A DNA stretch of 64,000 nucleotides, from NCBI GenBank assembly GCA_028554795.2, contig CM068830.1:106987145-107051144 (forward strand), written 5' to 3'. The notes below the pieces were generated by a model. That model had not been told where the DNA came from, searched no databases, and saw nothing but the letters and a program-made list of their open reading frames with translations. The DNA comes from Sinohyriopsis cumingii (Eukaryota > Mollusca > Bivalvia > Unionida > Unionidae). The translations under genes and the position numbers were made by a program. This document shows positions 25,640 through 36,429 of this stretch, in pieces. Positions within the stretch are counted from its first letter, which is position 1, and each line of letters starts with the position of its first letter.

Positions 25640-26930
25640 ACTAATTTTTTGGTCTTTTCATCTTTCTTGGTCTGCGAGTGGTAAGGTAGTGCTGTTTTAT
25701 GTGTTGATATCTTGATTATATTTCAGTATGCAGATTACAGATATACATAGAGTTAACATCTGCTCATGTGCCATTCTCATCCCTGATAGGATAAAATAAA
25801 AATACTTCCAAAACAGACTACCAGTACCTGTTAGTTGTCACTGATTTTTCAGGCTGCTCCACGTTATCAGATGCAGTTCTCAGCTTTGTCACCAAACCCT
25901 TTGTTTCTGCACTGCGTGAACGCTTTACAAACATTTTATTTCATGTCATAACTTAAATTTGGAGGGCATTACGTGTTTTTCAAAACAAAAAATGGTGCAT
26001 TTTCCTCCAAAAGGAAAACTGTACCTAGAACAAGTCTGAATGTGGGAGCAAAAATGTCTAACAACCAAATCCATCTCACTGTACTTACTGCAGATGCAAA
26101 ACAACTGATGCAGACACATGCAATCAACCCCTACTTCCCTTCTACAAATTAAGACAAGGTCACAAGAACTAATGTGAAATGGAATCTGCTCCTTCACCAA
26201 TTCTGTGATAATGTTTGTTTCATCCCAACGCTGAATTCAATCACTGATTACAAATATCAACAAAGAAGGAGACATTCCAAACTTGTTCCACATGTACAAC
26301 CTAAGTACTTTACAGATCATTTGCACAAAGATTCTTTTGCTTCGCACCTATTTGGATTAAGTTTTGATGCAATGCTTACTATGTCATGCAGTGAATAAGC
26401 TGCAATGAGTTCTGATTGGTGGATATTGTTTTATCCATGATTTTATCAAACAATAACCACCAATCAGAACTGAATCTAACATACTTCACTGCATGACTCA
26501 TCAGAAGTGTAGCCTTCATATTCAATCCAAGTAGACAAGATAGGAAGCAACTGTGAAGCTTCGTATAAAAGTGGTCATTCAATGCCCAGTAAAATGTTTA
26601 AATCATACATGAAGAACAAGTCTGGAATGTCTCCTTTATATTTATATGGTTATCAGTAGCTGAACATACTGACAGGATAAAATAATTGGCATGGAATTGG
26701 TACCTTGTGTTTATTTTTTTTCTTAAAACTGAAGCAATTGAATGAATATGCCTGCAACAGCAGTCTCAAATGAATTCTCAAATTAAAGAATGAAATGGCA
26801 AACAACTAATACTTATGCATAACAGGTGAAGATTAAAGAAACTTGTATAGGGTTAGTATTATTTTGTAGATTCTTCACCTCTTGCATGAAAAAGTATTAA
26901 TATCTCAACTAATTGTTTGAGCCCTAGCAG
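25640..26930 (+). repeat. Long repeat D, copy 2
   Basis: Collinear with 11,290-13,075 (landmarks are described there) but without the 28-bp array expansion. It contains the foldback at 26,190-26,705. Confidence 0.65.
26190..26705. repeat. Large foldback palindrome, copy 2
   Basis: The arms meet near 26,438. The centre pairs TTCTGATTGGTGGATATTGT with ACAATAACCACCAATCAGAA (one mismatch). Further out, GTCATGCAGTGAATAAG pairs with CTTCACTGCATGAC, and GAACTTGTTCC-type sequence pairs with the region near 26,610. The inner arms are better preserved than in copy 1. Confidence 0.75.
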
Positions 26931-27042
26931 CTATACTGGAATCACTGAACATGTGGTCATGTTTTCTTACCTGTTTTCAAATTTGTATATCATACAACTT
27001 GCAACAACTAACATATGGAAAAACCAGTTTAAACCATAAGTT

Positions 27043-27205
27043 GTTATTGTTATTGTTGTGGGGTTTAACGCCATTTTTCAGCACACGATAGGCTATACAT
27101 GGCGGCCAGTATTATTGGTGGAGGAAGAACCCAGGAAAACCCCGGAAAGAACCACCGACCCACGAGAAGCTACTGGCAAGCTTTCTCACATACCCACATT
27201 GGCTG
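27043..27205 (-). mobile_element. SINE-B, reverse-oriented, head missing
   Basis: The 3' body is present (GGGGTTTAACGCCATTTTTC, CACACGATAGGCTATACATG, GAAGCTACTGGCAAGCTTTC) and ends at CCCACATTGGC without the tRNA head. This is a typical 5'-truncated SINE. Confidence 0.85.
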
Positions 27206-27265
27206 AAAACCATAAGTTGATGGTGGATGCTGGAAAATACAAAATGGTCTGTTATATGTACTAGA

Positions 27266-27537
27266 CACTTACATCCATTCAGTGTAAACTCGTCTAAAAC
27301 TTTAGCTAGGGCACTTACAGCCATTCAGTGTAAACTTATCTAAAATGTTAGCTAGGGCACTTACATCCATTCAGTGTAAACTTGTCTAAAATGTTAGCTA
27401 GGGCACTTACATCCATTCAGTGTAAACTCGTCTAAAACTTTAGCTAAGGCACTTACATCCATTCAGTGTAAACTCGTCTAAAACTTTAGCTAGGGCACTT
27501 ACATCCATTCAGTGTAAACTCGTCTAAAACTTCAGCT
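27266..27537 (+). repeat. 46-bp minisatellite, six copies
   Basis: The unit holds CACTTACATCCATTCAGTGT, AAACTCGTCTAAAAC and TTTAGCTAGGG. Units 2 and 3 share the variant AATGTTAGC. The array is otherwise nearly identical. Confidence 0.95.
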
Positions 27538-27539
27538 AG

Positions 27540-28245
27540 TTCAAATACTTTGTGTACATTCACCTTTACCTGCAAGCATAAATCAGAGGTATTTGAAGAA
27601 CTGATGCCAGAACCATGATGCTCCCAGTCCATTCTGTCTGTTGGCACTTCCCCGATTTGAGATTCCATGAATTTTGGAATGAGGTCTGGAGTTCCAAAGC
27701 ATTTCTGACGTTTCTGGATTATAGAAAGTATTGATAGATAATAACCTTGTAGTGGTCAGGGTAGATCAGATTTACCTGTCCTTAATTTCCATGTACATAC
27801 AGTAATTAAAACTAAATACTAATATATATGGTGAAAACAAAATTATGTAAAGGGCATCTGCTTGGATATTTTTCAGGACATGAAACCCATATATATATAT
27901 CTAAAATGGTCAGAGAAGAAAAGCAGAGGGTCGAAGGATCACTCAACAGAAGACTCAAAATATTATACAGTCAAATATGTTGTTTCAAATGAAAAACCCA
28001 TCGGAACATGTATCACAAATCCCACATGACACCGTTCTTAATAGCTAATCTTCACATGTATTTGTTTATGCTGAAAGGATGCTGTCTGGCATGATAGTGA
28101 TTATTTTTGGCATAATGCCAAATTTACTTGTACTTTAGTCATTGAAACCAGTCTGTCATGTATTTAACCTCTACATATGGTTTACTTCTGAGCTAATAAT
28201 CTGCTAAATACTAGACACCATTTGTTGCCAAACATGGTACCTAGG
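27540..28245. other. Non-coding sequence, no gene recognised
   Basis: No supported feature. Confidence 0.5.
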
Positions 28246-28373
28246 AGAACTAGTCCTACAATGTAAGACATAGCACATGTTTTTGTTTTAGTGCTGACAC
28301 ATCACCCCACTGAACAAAAAATATCGGGTGATGTGTCTTACGTTGTAGGACTACTAGGAGAATATAAGGTTTA
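28246..28373. repeat. Nested foldback, about 128 bp
   Basis: The outer arms pair CTAGTCCTACAATGTAAGAC with GTCTTACGTTGTAGGACTAC. The inner arms pair GACACATCACCC with GGGTGATGTGTC. It could be a small palindromic MITE or a hairpin RNA source; no target-site duplication was identified. Confidence 0.7.
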
Positions 28374-28384
28374 GGGTTAATAAG

Positions 28385-28850
28385 GTCAATAATTGCCATT
28401 AATAAAAATTTCATTAATCGTCATTAATAAAAATTTCAATAATCATCATTAATAAAAATTTCAATAATCATCATTAATAAAAATTTCAATAATCATCATT
28501 AATAAAAATTTCACTAATCGTCATTAATAAAAATTTCAACAATTGCCATTAATAAAAATTTCATTAATCATCATTAATAAAAATTTCAATAATAGTCATT
28601 AATAAAATATCAATAACTGCCATTAATAAAAATTTCATTAATTGTCATTAATACAAATTTCAATAATTTCAATAATCGCCATTAATAAAAATTTCAATAG
28701 TCGTCATTAATAAAATTTCAATAATTGCCATTAATAAAAATTTCAATAATCGTCATTAATAAAAATTTCATTAATTGTCATTAATACAAATTTAAATAAT
28801 CATCATTAATAAAACTTTCAATAATCATCATTAATAAAAATTTAAATAAT
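28385..28850 (+). repeat. 25-bp AT-rich minisatellite, about 18 copies
   Basis: The core CATTAATAAAAATTTCA(A/T)TAA recurs at 25-bp spacing with TCAT/CGTC/TGCC variants. Confidence 0.95.
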
Positions 28851-28999
28851 TGGTTAGAATATAATAATACTGCACAAGATTTATGCAGCAAACTTTCAAA
28901 TTTCTGGACAACATGCATGCATTTTCTAAATGGATAACTGTATATACATATAAAGTATACACACTGTATATGTACATATGGGACATATGTATAGAGTTT

Positions 29000-29224
29000 G
29001 TTGTTGTTGTTGTAGGGTTTAAAACCATTTTTCAGCACACGATAATGGTGGAGGAAGAACCCGGGAAAACCCCGGAAAGAACCACTGACCCAGGAGAAGC
29101 TACTGGCAAGCTTTCTCACATACCCACATTGGCAGAATCCGAGACTCGAACCCACACAGACAGAGATGAGATGGCACTGATCCATAACAGAGAGCGCTTT
29201 AGACCACTCGGCCACTCAGGGCCC
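29000..29224 (-). mobile_element. SINE-B, reverse-oriented full copy
   Basis: In reverse complement the copy runs from GGGGCCCTGAGTGGCCGAGT and AAAGCGCTCTC through the body to a (CAA)n tail. The open frames at 28,781-29,251 on both strands are translations of this SINE and its flank, not genes. Confidence 0.88.
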
Positions 29225-29229
29225 CTGTA

Positions 29230-30673
29230 TTTGTGGCAGTTGACTATATAGTGCCAAATAAGTTTACATATCCACAAAATACAAAATAAAGACAAAAAGT
29301 GGTAAAATTGTTAAAATACAAATGAAAAGTAATATTCTCAATTTCAACTTAAAATGTTCAAAATCGTCTCTGCATAAATACATAATGGGGCAAAAAGGCT
29401 GCATTCGCTAGTTCACCTCTTATGTAATGCAGGTTGGTGCATCAAACCTATATTCTAAATCCCTGAACCAGCATGGGTGGGTGTGCAAATTATGTGAATA
29501 AATTAGTCATACTTAGGAAATATGGAAACCGAGTTTAAAGCCTTTTGCTCACGTATTAATCTGGACACCACCTGAATTTTTGTCTGAATCTATATGATGG
29601 ACTATTTTACACGAAAGTAAATCAAATATTTAGAACAGTTCGCCTGTTAAACTTTAAAATCATCTTACGCATAACTACCAATGCTCGGAAACCAAATTTA
29701 CATAATGTTTTTGCTATGCAGTCTGCATAAGCCTACTGTTTCTCTTTCTGTACAATGCCGCTCCAAGCATATATGTCGGTCTTGATGTCTACAGAAAGGA
29801 TATATTTTTGATCTTGGGATAAATTATTTTAATTCTGGATGAACTCTGTGCTAAAATTTAAAGTAGATAACGCCGGTGTCGGTGATCTAAATAAGAGTAT
29901 ACTTTTCTATACTGTGGCTGTTGGCTTTTTATGAAATTAGATTTAATACCAGTACTGTATATAGCAAGTCTTCTGAATCTGTTGGTTGTTTCCTTTTAGT
30001 GGAATCTGGCCAGAATGCTGTATTTTCAAACATGCTTTTAAAAATAAGCATTAGTTTAAATTTTGTTTTCGCTGACCTCAATAATCCCGCGAACCAGAGC
30101 GAGAGATTCCGGATGTGATGTGTTGCCTCCGGAAGAAAAAAAAAAAAAAAAATCCGATTCATCTGTGTATTTCATATATCTCCAGGTCAGTACGCACATC
30201 TTGGATGACATCAGCGCTACTTTATTAGACTCTGCACCATCGCTTCTATGTAAGCGTCTGTGCAATCTGGCATTTTAATACCTGATTTTGGATATTATCC
30301 CAACGTTAACAAGCTCAAATGATATGTTAAGATTAATAAATTAATTTTAAACACTTGACTGCAGTACCTGCTAAGCGTAGAGTAATATCAATCCTACAGA
30401 TCAACAACATTGCGAAACTTTATTTGTAAACTGTCCAATCTGTCCAACTTGTAATAAATCAAGCAGCAGGGAGAGTGACCAGACCATTTCGGGGAGGGTC
30501 TATTTATGAAAAATAAAGCATTCTACGAAAATGAAAATTACAAGGTTAATAACGCCAAACCTAAGCCTCTAACCGACCGGGATTTTCTCTAATTGGGTTA
30601 GCTCATTTTGTTACTTTATCTTTGTCGTTCGTGTTTTTAAATATGTATGCGTGTTCGTTTAACCACCCGGCTA
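29230..30673. other. Non-coding flank of element 1
   Basis: No gene recognised. A CpG-richer block at about 30,080-30,260 includes an A17 run. At 30,462-30,481 AGCAGCAGGGAGAGTGACC resembles the end repeat of element 1 in opposite orientation to the copy at 30,674, which may mark a rearranged end. Confidence 0.5.
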
Positions 30674-30700
30674 CTCATTGTTGGTCGCACCCTCCCTGTT
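30674..30700 (+). repeat. Element 1 left inverted end repeat
   Basis: CTCATTGTTGGTCGCACCCT and the next five bases are the perfect reverse complement of 42,305-42,329. Polinton inverted repeats are normally 100 bp or more, so this is either a conserved remnant or an inner part of longer decayed ends. No clear target duplication was found. Confidence 0.6.
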
Positions 30701-30763
30701 GATGTAGTGTGTGCGTAATAAAATCATTAATGATATAAAATAATAATGAGTAATTGTACGCCA

Positions 30764-31614
30764 AGTATGGAATCTCGCACAGCTAGATTAGCTCTAGGAT
30801 TAGCTCGAGAACGATTAGAGACAATTAAACAATATATTCCAGTCCGTGATTCTGTCAAGCAATAACTACAAGCGCGTCAGGATTATCAGGTGGAATTTGC
30901 AGAACATACAGAACAGGTATTTAAACCAATTGTCGAACCAACAAAGAAAATTGTTACAACAACTGAGGCGACTCAAAAAGCTCTTGAGACATTACTTGTT
31001 AATATTGTTGTCCGTATTCAAGCAGCTCAACCAACACCCCAGCAACCTCCTCAACCACAACCTGAAGTTCACCACAACCTCTGCCAAGAGTCAAACTAAA
31101 CATCATAAATAAATTCACGCCTGAAGGCATTACCGCTGTCAAAGACCCAAACCAAGTATATAATATTGCCGCGTTTAGATATCATGATAGAGATAAGTAT
31201 GTAAAACCCGAATAGGTTAAAACTCTAAAAAAGCTGCAGATTGGGGCAGGAATATATATTGCATCGCTGCTGATACTCCGCAAATCAGATCTGGGCAACA
31301 TATTAATAGTTTTGACTTCTTCAACAATACAGTATATGAGTATATTGAACAAGTAAAGCAAGAAAGGAGACTAAAAGAAGAAAAAATGAAGCAGCAACTT
31401 GAAAAAGTAAAAACAGAAAGGAAATCAGCCTTAAGAGCATGGAAGAAAAAAGCAGATAAAACAAAAAGTGAGGAAGAAGGAGCAACTGAAAGTGTTCTTG
31501 TTACTCGAGGAAGTGGTATTATTACTCCATGTCACAATAATGTCCTTGCCGATGTTGAACGATTAGAAATTCTGATTGGCGGAAGACGAGCAGGTAATAA
31601 TAGCCAATAAATTA
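30764..31614 (+). pseudogene. Virion-region gene(s), element 1, coiled-coil/basic, unrecognised
   Basis: An ATG at 30,764 opens a 32-codon frame (ESRTARLALGLARERLETIK) that stops at a TAA. A shifted frame continues through a helical stretch, a P/Q-rich linker (PTPQQPPQPQPE, about 31,030-31,065) and, after further shifts, a strongly charged helical segment (about 31,386-31,480, KMKQQLEKVKTERKSALRAW). It then ends in a segment with ADVERLEILIGGRRAGNNSQ. Whether this was one gene or two is unclear. The position, left of the capsid genes in a Polinton-type cluster, suggests a minor virion or scaffold protein. I do not recognise the family. Confidence 0.5.
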
Positions 31615-32176
31615 TTAACGAAGCAGCTGATATTTGTCAACGATTATTTACAGGCGGTATCATGGACATAATGTTTAATGGTCCCTCATTGATGAAACCG
31701 TTGATGATTTCCGCAGTTGTTGAGGGTATGCACTTAGATCAGTGACACGAAAATAAGATGATCTTACATGATGTTCAACGTGGACCGATCATGGTCAGGG
31801 TGATAAATTCGCGATTACCAGCATATAAAGTTACCTACGGAGATGTACTCGGCGATGTTGTTCAGGGTTTATTTAGAAGGATAGCCCGAAAAGCAATACC
31901 GATTGCAAAGCAATTATCAATGAAAGCTATTGACGTTGTTCGGGATAAAGGAAATGGTGCAGTTGGTAATGTTGCCGGTAAAGCATTCTCAGCAATCAGG
32001 GATAGACTAGCATGCATATTGCGACGAAAACCGCAGTCAGTAAAATTACCCAGCACTGAAGTGATGCCTGCAAATGTTACTAAAATAATAAATCAAGTTG
32101 CAAATCAAAAACTAGCAAAGTTGGCTGGTATACCACTATCAGAAAAAGAAAATAATATAACTGCTAGTCTGATATA
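31615..32176 (+). pseudogene. Small basic virion-like protein, element 1
   Basis: The same frame as the preceding gene continues past a TAA with AADICQRLFTGGIMDIMFNG, and after another stop a shifted frame starts MILHDVQRGPIMVRVINSRL at 31,758. Residues about 35-90 of this frame are basic and amphipathic (GDVVQGLFRRIARKAIPIAK, later DRLACILRRKP), which recalls the membrane-active or core-condensing small proteins of Polinton and adenovirus virions. That likeness is by composition only. The frame ends at 32,175, 45 bp before the capsid-like gene. Confidence 0.5.
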
Positions 32177-32219
32177 GTAGGAAGTGGTCTTCGTGTTAGA
32201 CGATAACAATTATACTAAA

Positions 32220-32968
32220 ATGTTCAAACGTATATCTGCTCCAGCATTTGACATGGATGCACCAGTTCTCAAAGATGAATCTGTGCGCGATTATCAATAT
32301 TATTCTTATGAAGCACGAGAGCCAAATCAGCATGGACGAATCGAACTTCAAGTTCAGGATACAAGCAGATATTTCTTGCCCGCCGAGGCATTCATTGAAG
32401 TTCAGGTTAGACTGGTAAAAACCGATGGTAATCCCTATGCGGATGCGCAGGGTGGATTTGTTAATAAAGGAATTATGGCATTATTTAACAGTGCATGATA
32501 TATTACTGATGGTCGGGAAATTGAGGTTTGTCATAATGATGTTGATGTTGCTACGAAAATATTGGGGTTATCCCGATACAGCGATGATTATTCACGGTAA
32601 AAATCAAATTGATGCTCAGGGAAGATTTAGTTGTGCAATACCACTGTCATAAATCTTTGGCTTCTGCAGAAATGTTCGAAAAGTTATCTTCAGGGCAAAA
32701 CATACAGTTGTTCTTCTTCGAAAATCCACGGACGACGATGCTATCTGGCACGCTGAAGGAATTGATGGTCCTACAACCGTGGCACTTCATGGAAATGACA
32801 CTGACAAAACATTCGTTGTGAATGCCAGTAATGTCATCATCACTCGCTGAAGAACAACGACTGTTCTCTTTTATGAACATCAGCGTCAAATCAACGCTAT
32901 CATGGAACTACTACAGACTCGATCACGAGTAAACGTGTTGGCAGATTTGTTCAAAAATTTCGTATGAG
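32220..32968 (+). pseudogene. Double-jelly-roll major capsid protein candidate, element 1 (truncated)
   Basis: The frame begins MFKRISAPAFDMDAPVLKDE. It passes a stop at 32,497 (GCATGA), reads on to DVATKILGLSRYSDDYS, stops, and shifts into a frame with GRFSCAIPLS, IFGFCRNVRKVIFRAKHTVV and DDDAIWHAEGID. The pattern of SRYFLPAEAFIEVQVRL near the N-terminus and an IFGF-type motif midway fits my knowledge of capsid proteins in this branch of Polinton-like viruses. The C-terminal half expected for a double jelly roll (about 450-600 residues in total) is missing. What follows 32,850 is a short unrelated-looking tail ending at 32,968. A 5' alternative start lies at 32,184. Confidence 0.55.
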
Positions 32969-32969
32969 C

Positions 32970-33584
32970 ACACTTATTTTTCCAGATAAAAAGAATTAAT
33001 CCTTTTGAATCCAAATAATTTGAACTAACTCCAAACAACACAGCAGACACTTTCCAATGTAAGAGCCCAGCTGAGATTATTTCTCTAAAACAAAAGTTAT
33101 ATCGTATTCTAAAACCCAGTTTCGAAAATCCCCAAGTTGCGAAATCTAAAAAAGGGGATGTCACGTGATCGTGTTTATATCACGTACGCCTAACATGACC
33201 CTGACGAAAACCAATCATTTTACTCAAAAAAAATAAAATTAAAAAAAAATTTTTTACATCTTAAATCACGTAGTTCCATCATGACCTCGACAACAACCAA
33301 TCATTTTAAAATAAAAACAAACTTATTTACGTGTCTGCTACTAATTTTTAATCAAGGTCCGGAACTAGGTCAACATTTTGGTGTTTACGAAAGAATGGTT
33401 CAGGTCAACTGATTTTCTGGAAAAATATCATCTACAGTGAATTAATTTACATTAAAATAGCATGTAATGAGAAATATACAAACAAATAAAATAAAATAAA
33501 TATATCTTAAATCAGATATAATGAAATCAAATATACATAACAGTATAACCACCCACCATCGATTTAAATAGATCTTAAAGCATA
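32970..33584. other. Gap between virion genes; short direct duplication
   Basis: Two related segments, 33,178-33,245 and 33,266-33,330, share ATCACGTA, CATGACC, GAC, and AACCAATCATTTTA. The rest is AT-rich with no gene. The missing C-terminal half of the capsid gene may have been lost here. Confidence 0.5.
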
Positions 33585-33818
33585 ATGGTATATATTTACG
33601 GAAGATCTTCTTTAAGTTTTACTCAGAGTAAAACTCAGCAAGGCGACTTGTCTAAATATACAACTCTTGACGAGAGAAAGGATGAACTCGCTAATCTTTT
33701 GAGTCGCACAAATATGGACCAAAATGAAGTTATTTTTCAGAATAAACCAGGACGATTAAAGACGAGTAGTATCCCTTTGACATATTATTATACGGCTTCC
33801 AGATGCGACCGAAGATAA
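33585..33818 (+). pseudogene. Unrecognised small virion-region gene, element 1
   Basis: A 77-codon frame starts MVYIYGRSSLSFTQSKTQQG and contains LSKYTTLDERKDELANLLSR. It is polar with no membrane segment or known motif. It precedes a fibre-like gene, so it may be the N-terminal piece of the same protein. No stronger assignment is possible. Confidence 0.4.
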
Positions 33819-33877
33819 CTTAGTGGTGTTACTAAAATATTAAAATTAAACATCAGAGGAATAATTTTTTATCAGTC

Positions 33878-34350
33878 ATGGGAGAAAGTGCTGGACCCAT
33901 TAGAACAATCGGAGATATTATGTATGGCGAACTCAACATGAATAAAAATACAATTAATGTGAAAGAACCAAAATCAGACGATGATATGGTAACAAAACAA
34001 TATGTAGACAGCAACAACAACACGATCAGAACTGAGATCAATGATCGTTTATTAACGCAGGTGATACAATCACTGGTTCTCTCAATATATTTGATAATAC
34101 AATTACTAGTCTTGGAAAACTAGAATCAAGCGATGACGCTGCAACGAATAAATGCGTCGATGATAGAAACATTCCGATGATGAACTCGTTAATGAAAATG
34201 ATGGAAAGACCGCATTTAGATCTGAATATTCTAATAATGTACAAACGCTTTTAAATTTGCGTAGAAACATAAATAGAACCATTAATGGATTTGTTTTCGT
34301 CATCGCAAGAATTACTGCAACATATCGTCGCTAATACAACTCCGTAAAAA
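33878..34350 (+). pseudogene. Fibre-like protein with repeated motif, element 1
   Basis: The first frame (33,878-34,123) reads IGDIMYGELNMNKNTINVKE and KSDDDMVTKQYVDSN. After a frameshift near 34,060 the same pattern recurs: GDTITGSLNIFDN, then LESSDDAATNKCVDDRN. Repeats of the form 'GD-h-GxLxMxxNxI..L..P.S.DDAATKxYVD' are widespread in phage and viral tail fibres, so this is probably an attachment or fibre protein. A further shifted part reaches about 34,348 before the next gene. Confidence 0.55.
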
Positions 34351-34356
34351 ACCACG

Positions 34357-35078
34357 ATGATATCAGCAGGCTCGACCAACCCTCAGATCAGCGTTAACTT
34401 TCCAACTGCGATTCCAGCGAAAGAAATAACACTAGCACATTTACGAGTATATCATAACTGGCCAAATATTAGATCAAAATCATTCGGTATGTTGCACGCA
34501 AATAAGTCTCTGGTATTTGCGTATATTAAAAAAAACCCAGATGGAACCCCCGATTGTCAAGTTGTTGGTATTCCCACAAGTAATATCAAATTAAACAAAT
34601 CAATAATGTTGTTGTTGTTGTTGATGTGGGGTTTAACGCCATTTTCAGCACACGATAGGCTATGCATGGAGGTTAGTATTAATGGTGGAGGAAGAACCCG
34701 GGAAAACCCCGGCAAGAACCACGGATACACGAAAAGCTACTGGCAAGCGTTCTCACATACCCACATTGGCCGAATCCTAGACTAGAACCCACGCAGAGTT
34801 GAGATGGCAGTGATCCGTAACGGAGATCGCTTTAGACCACTCGACCACTCGAGGACCCCAAATTAATAATGAATTTCAGCGCAAAATCAGATCTATCAGA
34901 GGAATATAATTGAAAATAGCTATCAATGTTCACTAACCAAAATTATCAGCCGAGATATAAGTAAGCTTTCTAGATTATGCTGTTGATATATATCAATCGT
35001 CAAACCGAACTGTATTAGGATGGCCTGAAATACCACCTGTTTATCAAGGACCGTTAGAGCCTAAACTTTGGCAAATAT
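34357..35078 (+). pseudogene. Penton-like/minor virion protein candidate interrupted by a SINE, element 1
   Basis: The frame starts MISAGSTNPQISVNFPTAIP and continues LAHLRVYHNWPNIRSKSFGM. At 34,609 it runs into a reverse-oriented SINE-B. Beyond the SINE the viral reading resumes (NEFQRKIRSIRGI, then after stops SSNRTVLGWPEIPPVYQGPL) to about 35,078. A statement about function is inference: element 2 has a gene of similar place (62,114) beside its capsid gene. The interruption makes the unbroken frame to 34,785 a chimera of virus and SINE. Confidence 0.5.
34609..34859 (-). mobile_element. SINE-B inserted in element 1 virion gene
   Basis: The copy is reverse-oriented. On the plus strand it runs from TTGTTGTTGTTGTTGATGTG to the head CACTCGACCACTCGAGGACC. 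Target duplication AAATCAATAATG (34,597-34,608) and AAATTAATAATG (34,860-34,871) has one mismatch. The insertion post-dates integration of element 1. Confidence 0.9.
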
Positions 35079-35167
35079 AAAAAAAAAAATATTTTTAAAA
35101 CTTCCAAAATATCAAGTCTGCTATTTTAAAATTTTATGCTTTTCATGGTGAATTACTTGCTAACAGG

Positions 35168-35276
<109 letters not shown>

Positions 35277-35349
35277 AGAATGCGAATGCATTTGGAGACT
35301 TACAACATTTTTTTCCAATATTGCACAATATTACAATAAGGACGTATAA

Positions 35350-35992
35350 CAACATTTTATTGAAATGATAGAACATTTATACAGAGTACATAAGATCTTA
35401 AAAATATTAACAAAGCTATCATTGAAACGGTGATTAGATATGATGTACTTTTCACCGAAATCTATATAAAGAATCTTAGACGGTTGTTTCTCAATCATTA
35501 TAAAATAACCGAAACAGAATTGCCAGCATTTAAATTACCAGGATTTAATTACAACGAGCTAACAAAAACAGTCAACGATATAATCGATGGATATTTTCCA
35601 AAAGTACTTGAAGCATGGAGAAAAATAGCCACACCAGCAGCTATTCTGAAGTATAACAATGACCCATACGGCGGAGGTCGTCATATTTTACCAGGAATTG
35701 TAAATATAATATCAACGATCGCAGTCAATCTTGTATGTGATGCAATTGATGGCAGCTATCAAGAATATCTTGAAAAATCCAGCCAGGCTCAACAGGGATA
35801 TATTTTATATACATTTAAACCTCAAGTACCTCCTGGATATTTGATCGTACAAGAACCCATTAATCCGGTTTATCTGCGATGTCATAATCCGCTATGATCA
35901 AGGATACATTTCAAACTTACTGACCAGACAGGACACATTCTTGATTTGCGACATGAAGTTTTGACTTTAAATCTGTATGTAAGATCATAGAT
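35350..35992 (+). pseudogene. Unrecognised virion-region gene, element 1
   Basis: The longest frame (35,430-35,897, 155 codons) contains YIKNLRRLFLNHYKI, NDIIDGYFPKVLEAWRKIA, NDPYGGGRHILPGIVNIIST and QQGYILYTFKPQVPPGYLIV. A shifted frame then reads FKLTDQTGHILDLRHEVLTL to a stop at 35,990. The last motif, a 'TDQxGxxLDLRxExxT' strand pattern, is common at the C-terminus of small Polinton capsid-associated proteins, by recollection. This could therefore be the distal part of the gene at 34,357 or a separate jelly-roll protein. Confidence 0.45.
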
Positions 35993-35995
35993 CTT

Positions 35996-36292
35996 TTTGT
36001 AGATCTTCACGCTCGTGACAGAGTCAGGGAAAGTAAAACAAAAAATAGATTTCTGAGTCGAAACTGGCGTTTTACAAATAATGAGTTCTTCATTAAATCA
36101 AAGGGGTATTATATAATGCATCAACACGTAAGAGTTTTTATATACAAGAAAGAGATACTTGAATGCGCCGTCAGAACAATATTGACACTCTCCTGCCTTG
36201 ACTTTATCAAAGCAGAAAAATTTAGTGTTAATATAATTATTGATGAATACGGCGATGACGAACTTTTGTTAATGGAAGAACAATTAAATAGC

Positions 36293-36328
<36 letters not shown>

Positions 36329-36330
36329 AT
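35996..36330 (+). pseudogene. Unrecognised gene ending in a GA microsatellite, element 1
   Basis: An open frame without an early ATG reads VDLHARDRVRESKTKNRFLS and on through MHQHVRVFIYKKEILECAVR to DDELLLMEEQLNSW. There it enters (GA)n at 36,295 and becomes an Arg/Glu repeat. The microsatellite has probably replaced the original C-terminus. No family recognised. Confidence 0.4.
36295..36327 (+). repeat. (GA)n microsatellite
   Basis: About 16 GA dinucleotides inside the 3' end of a gene relic. Confidence 0.95.
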
Positions 36331-36429
36331 ATTATTACGAGTATGTGCGATACAGATCAGATTCTGAATTATGCACATTCTTGCATTGAATTTGATCAGC
36401 TTAAAAATGTATTATCTGATTCTGAATAA

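Noticed and set aside
28781..29251. 122- to 144-codon frames on both strands
   Set aside because: They translate SINE-B and the neighbouring minisatellite.
31386..31480. Lys/Glu-rich frame as a host coiled-coil exon
   Set aside because: It lies within the virion gene cluster of element 1 and continues in frame into neighbouring viral-like sequence.
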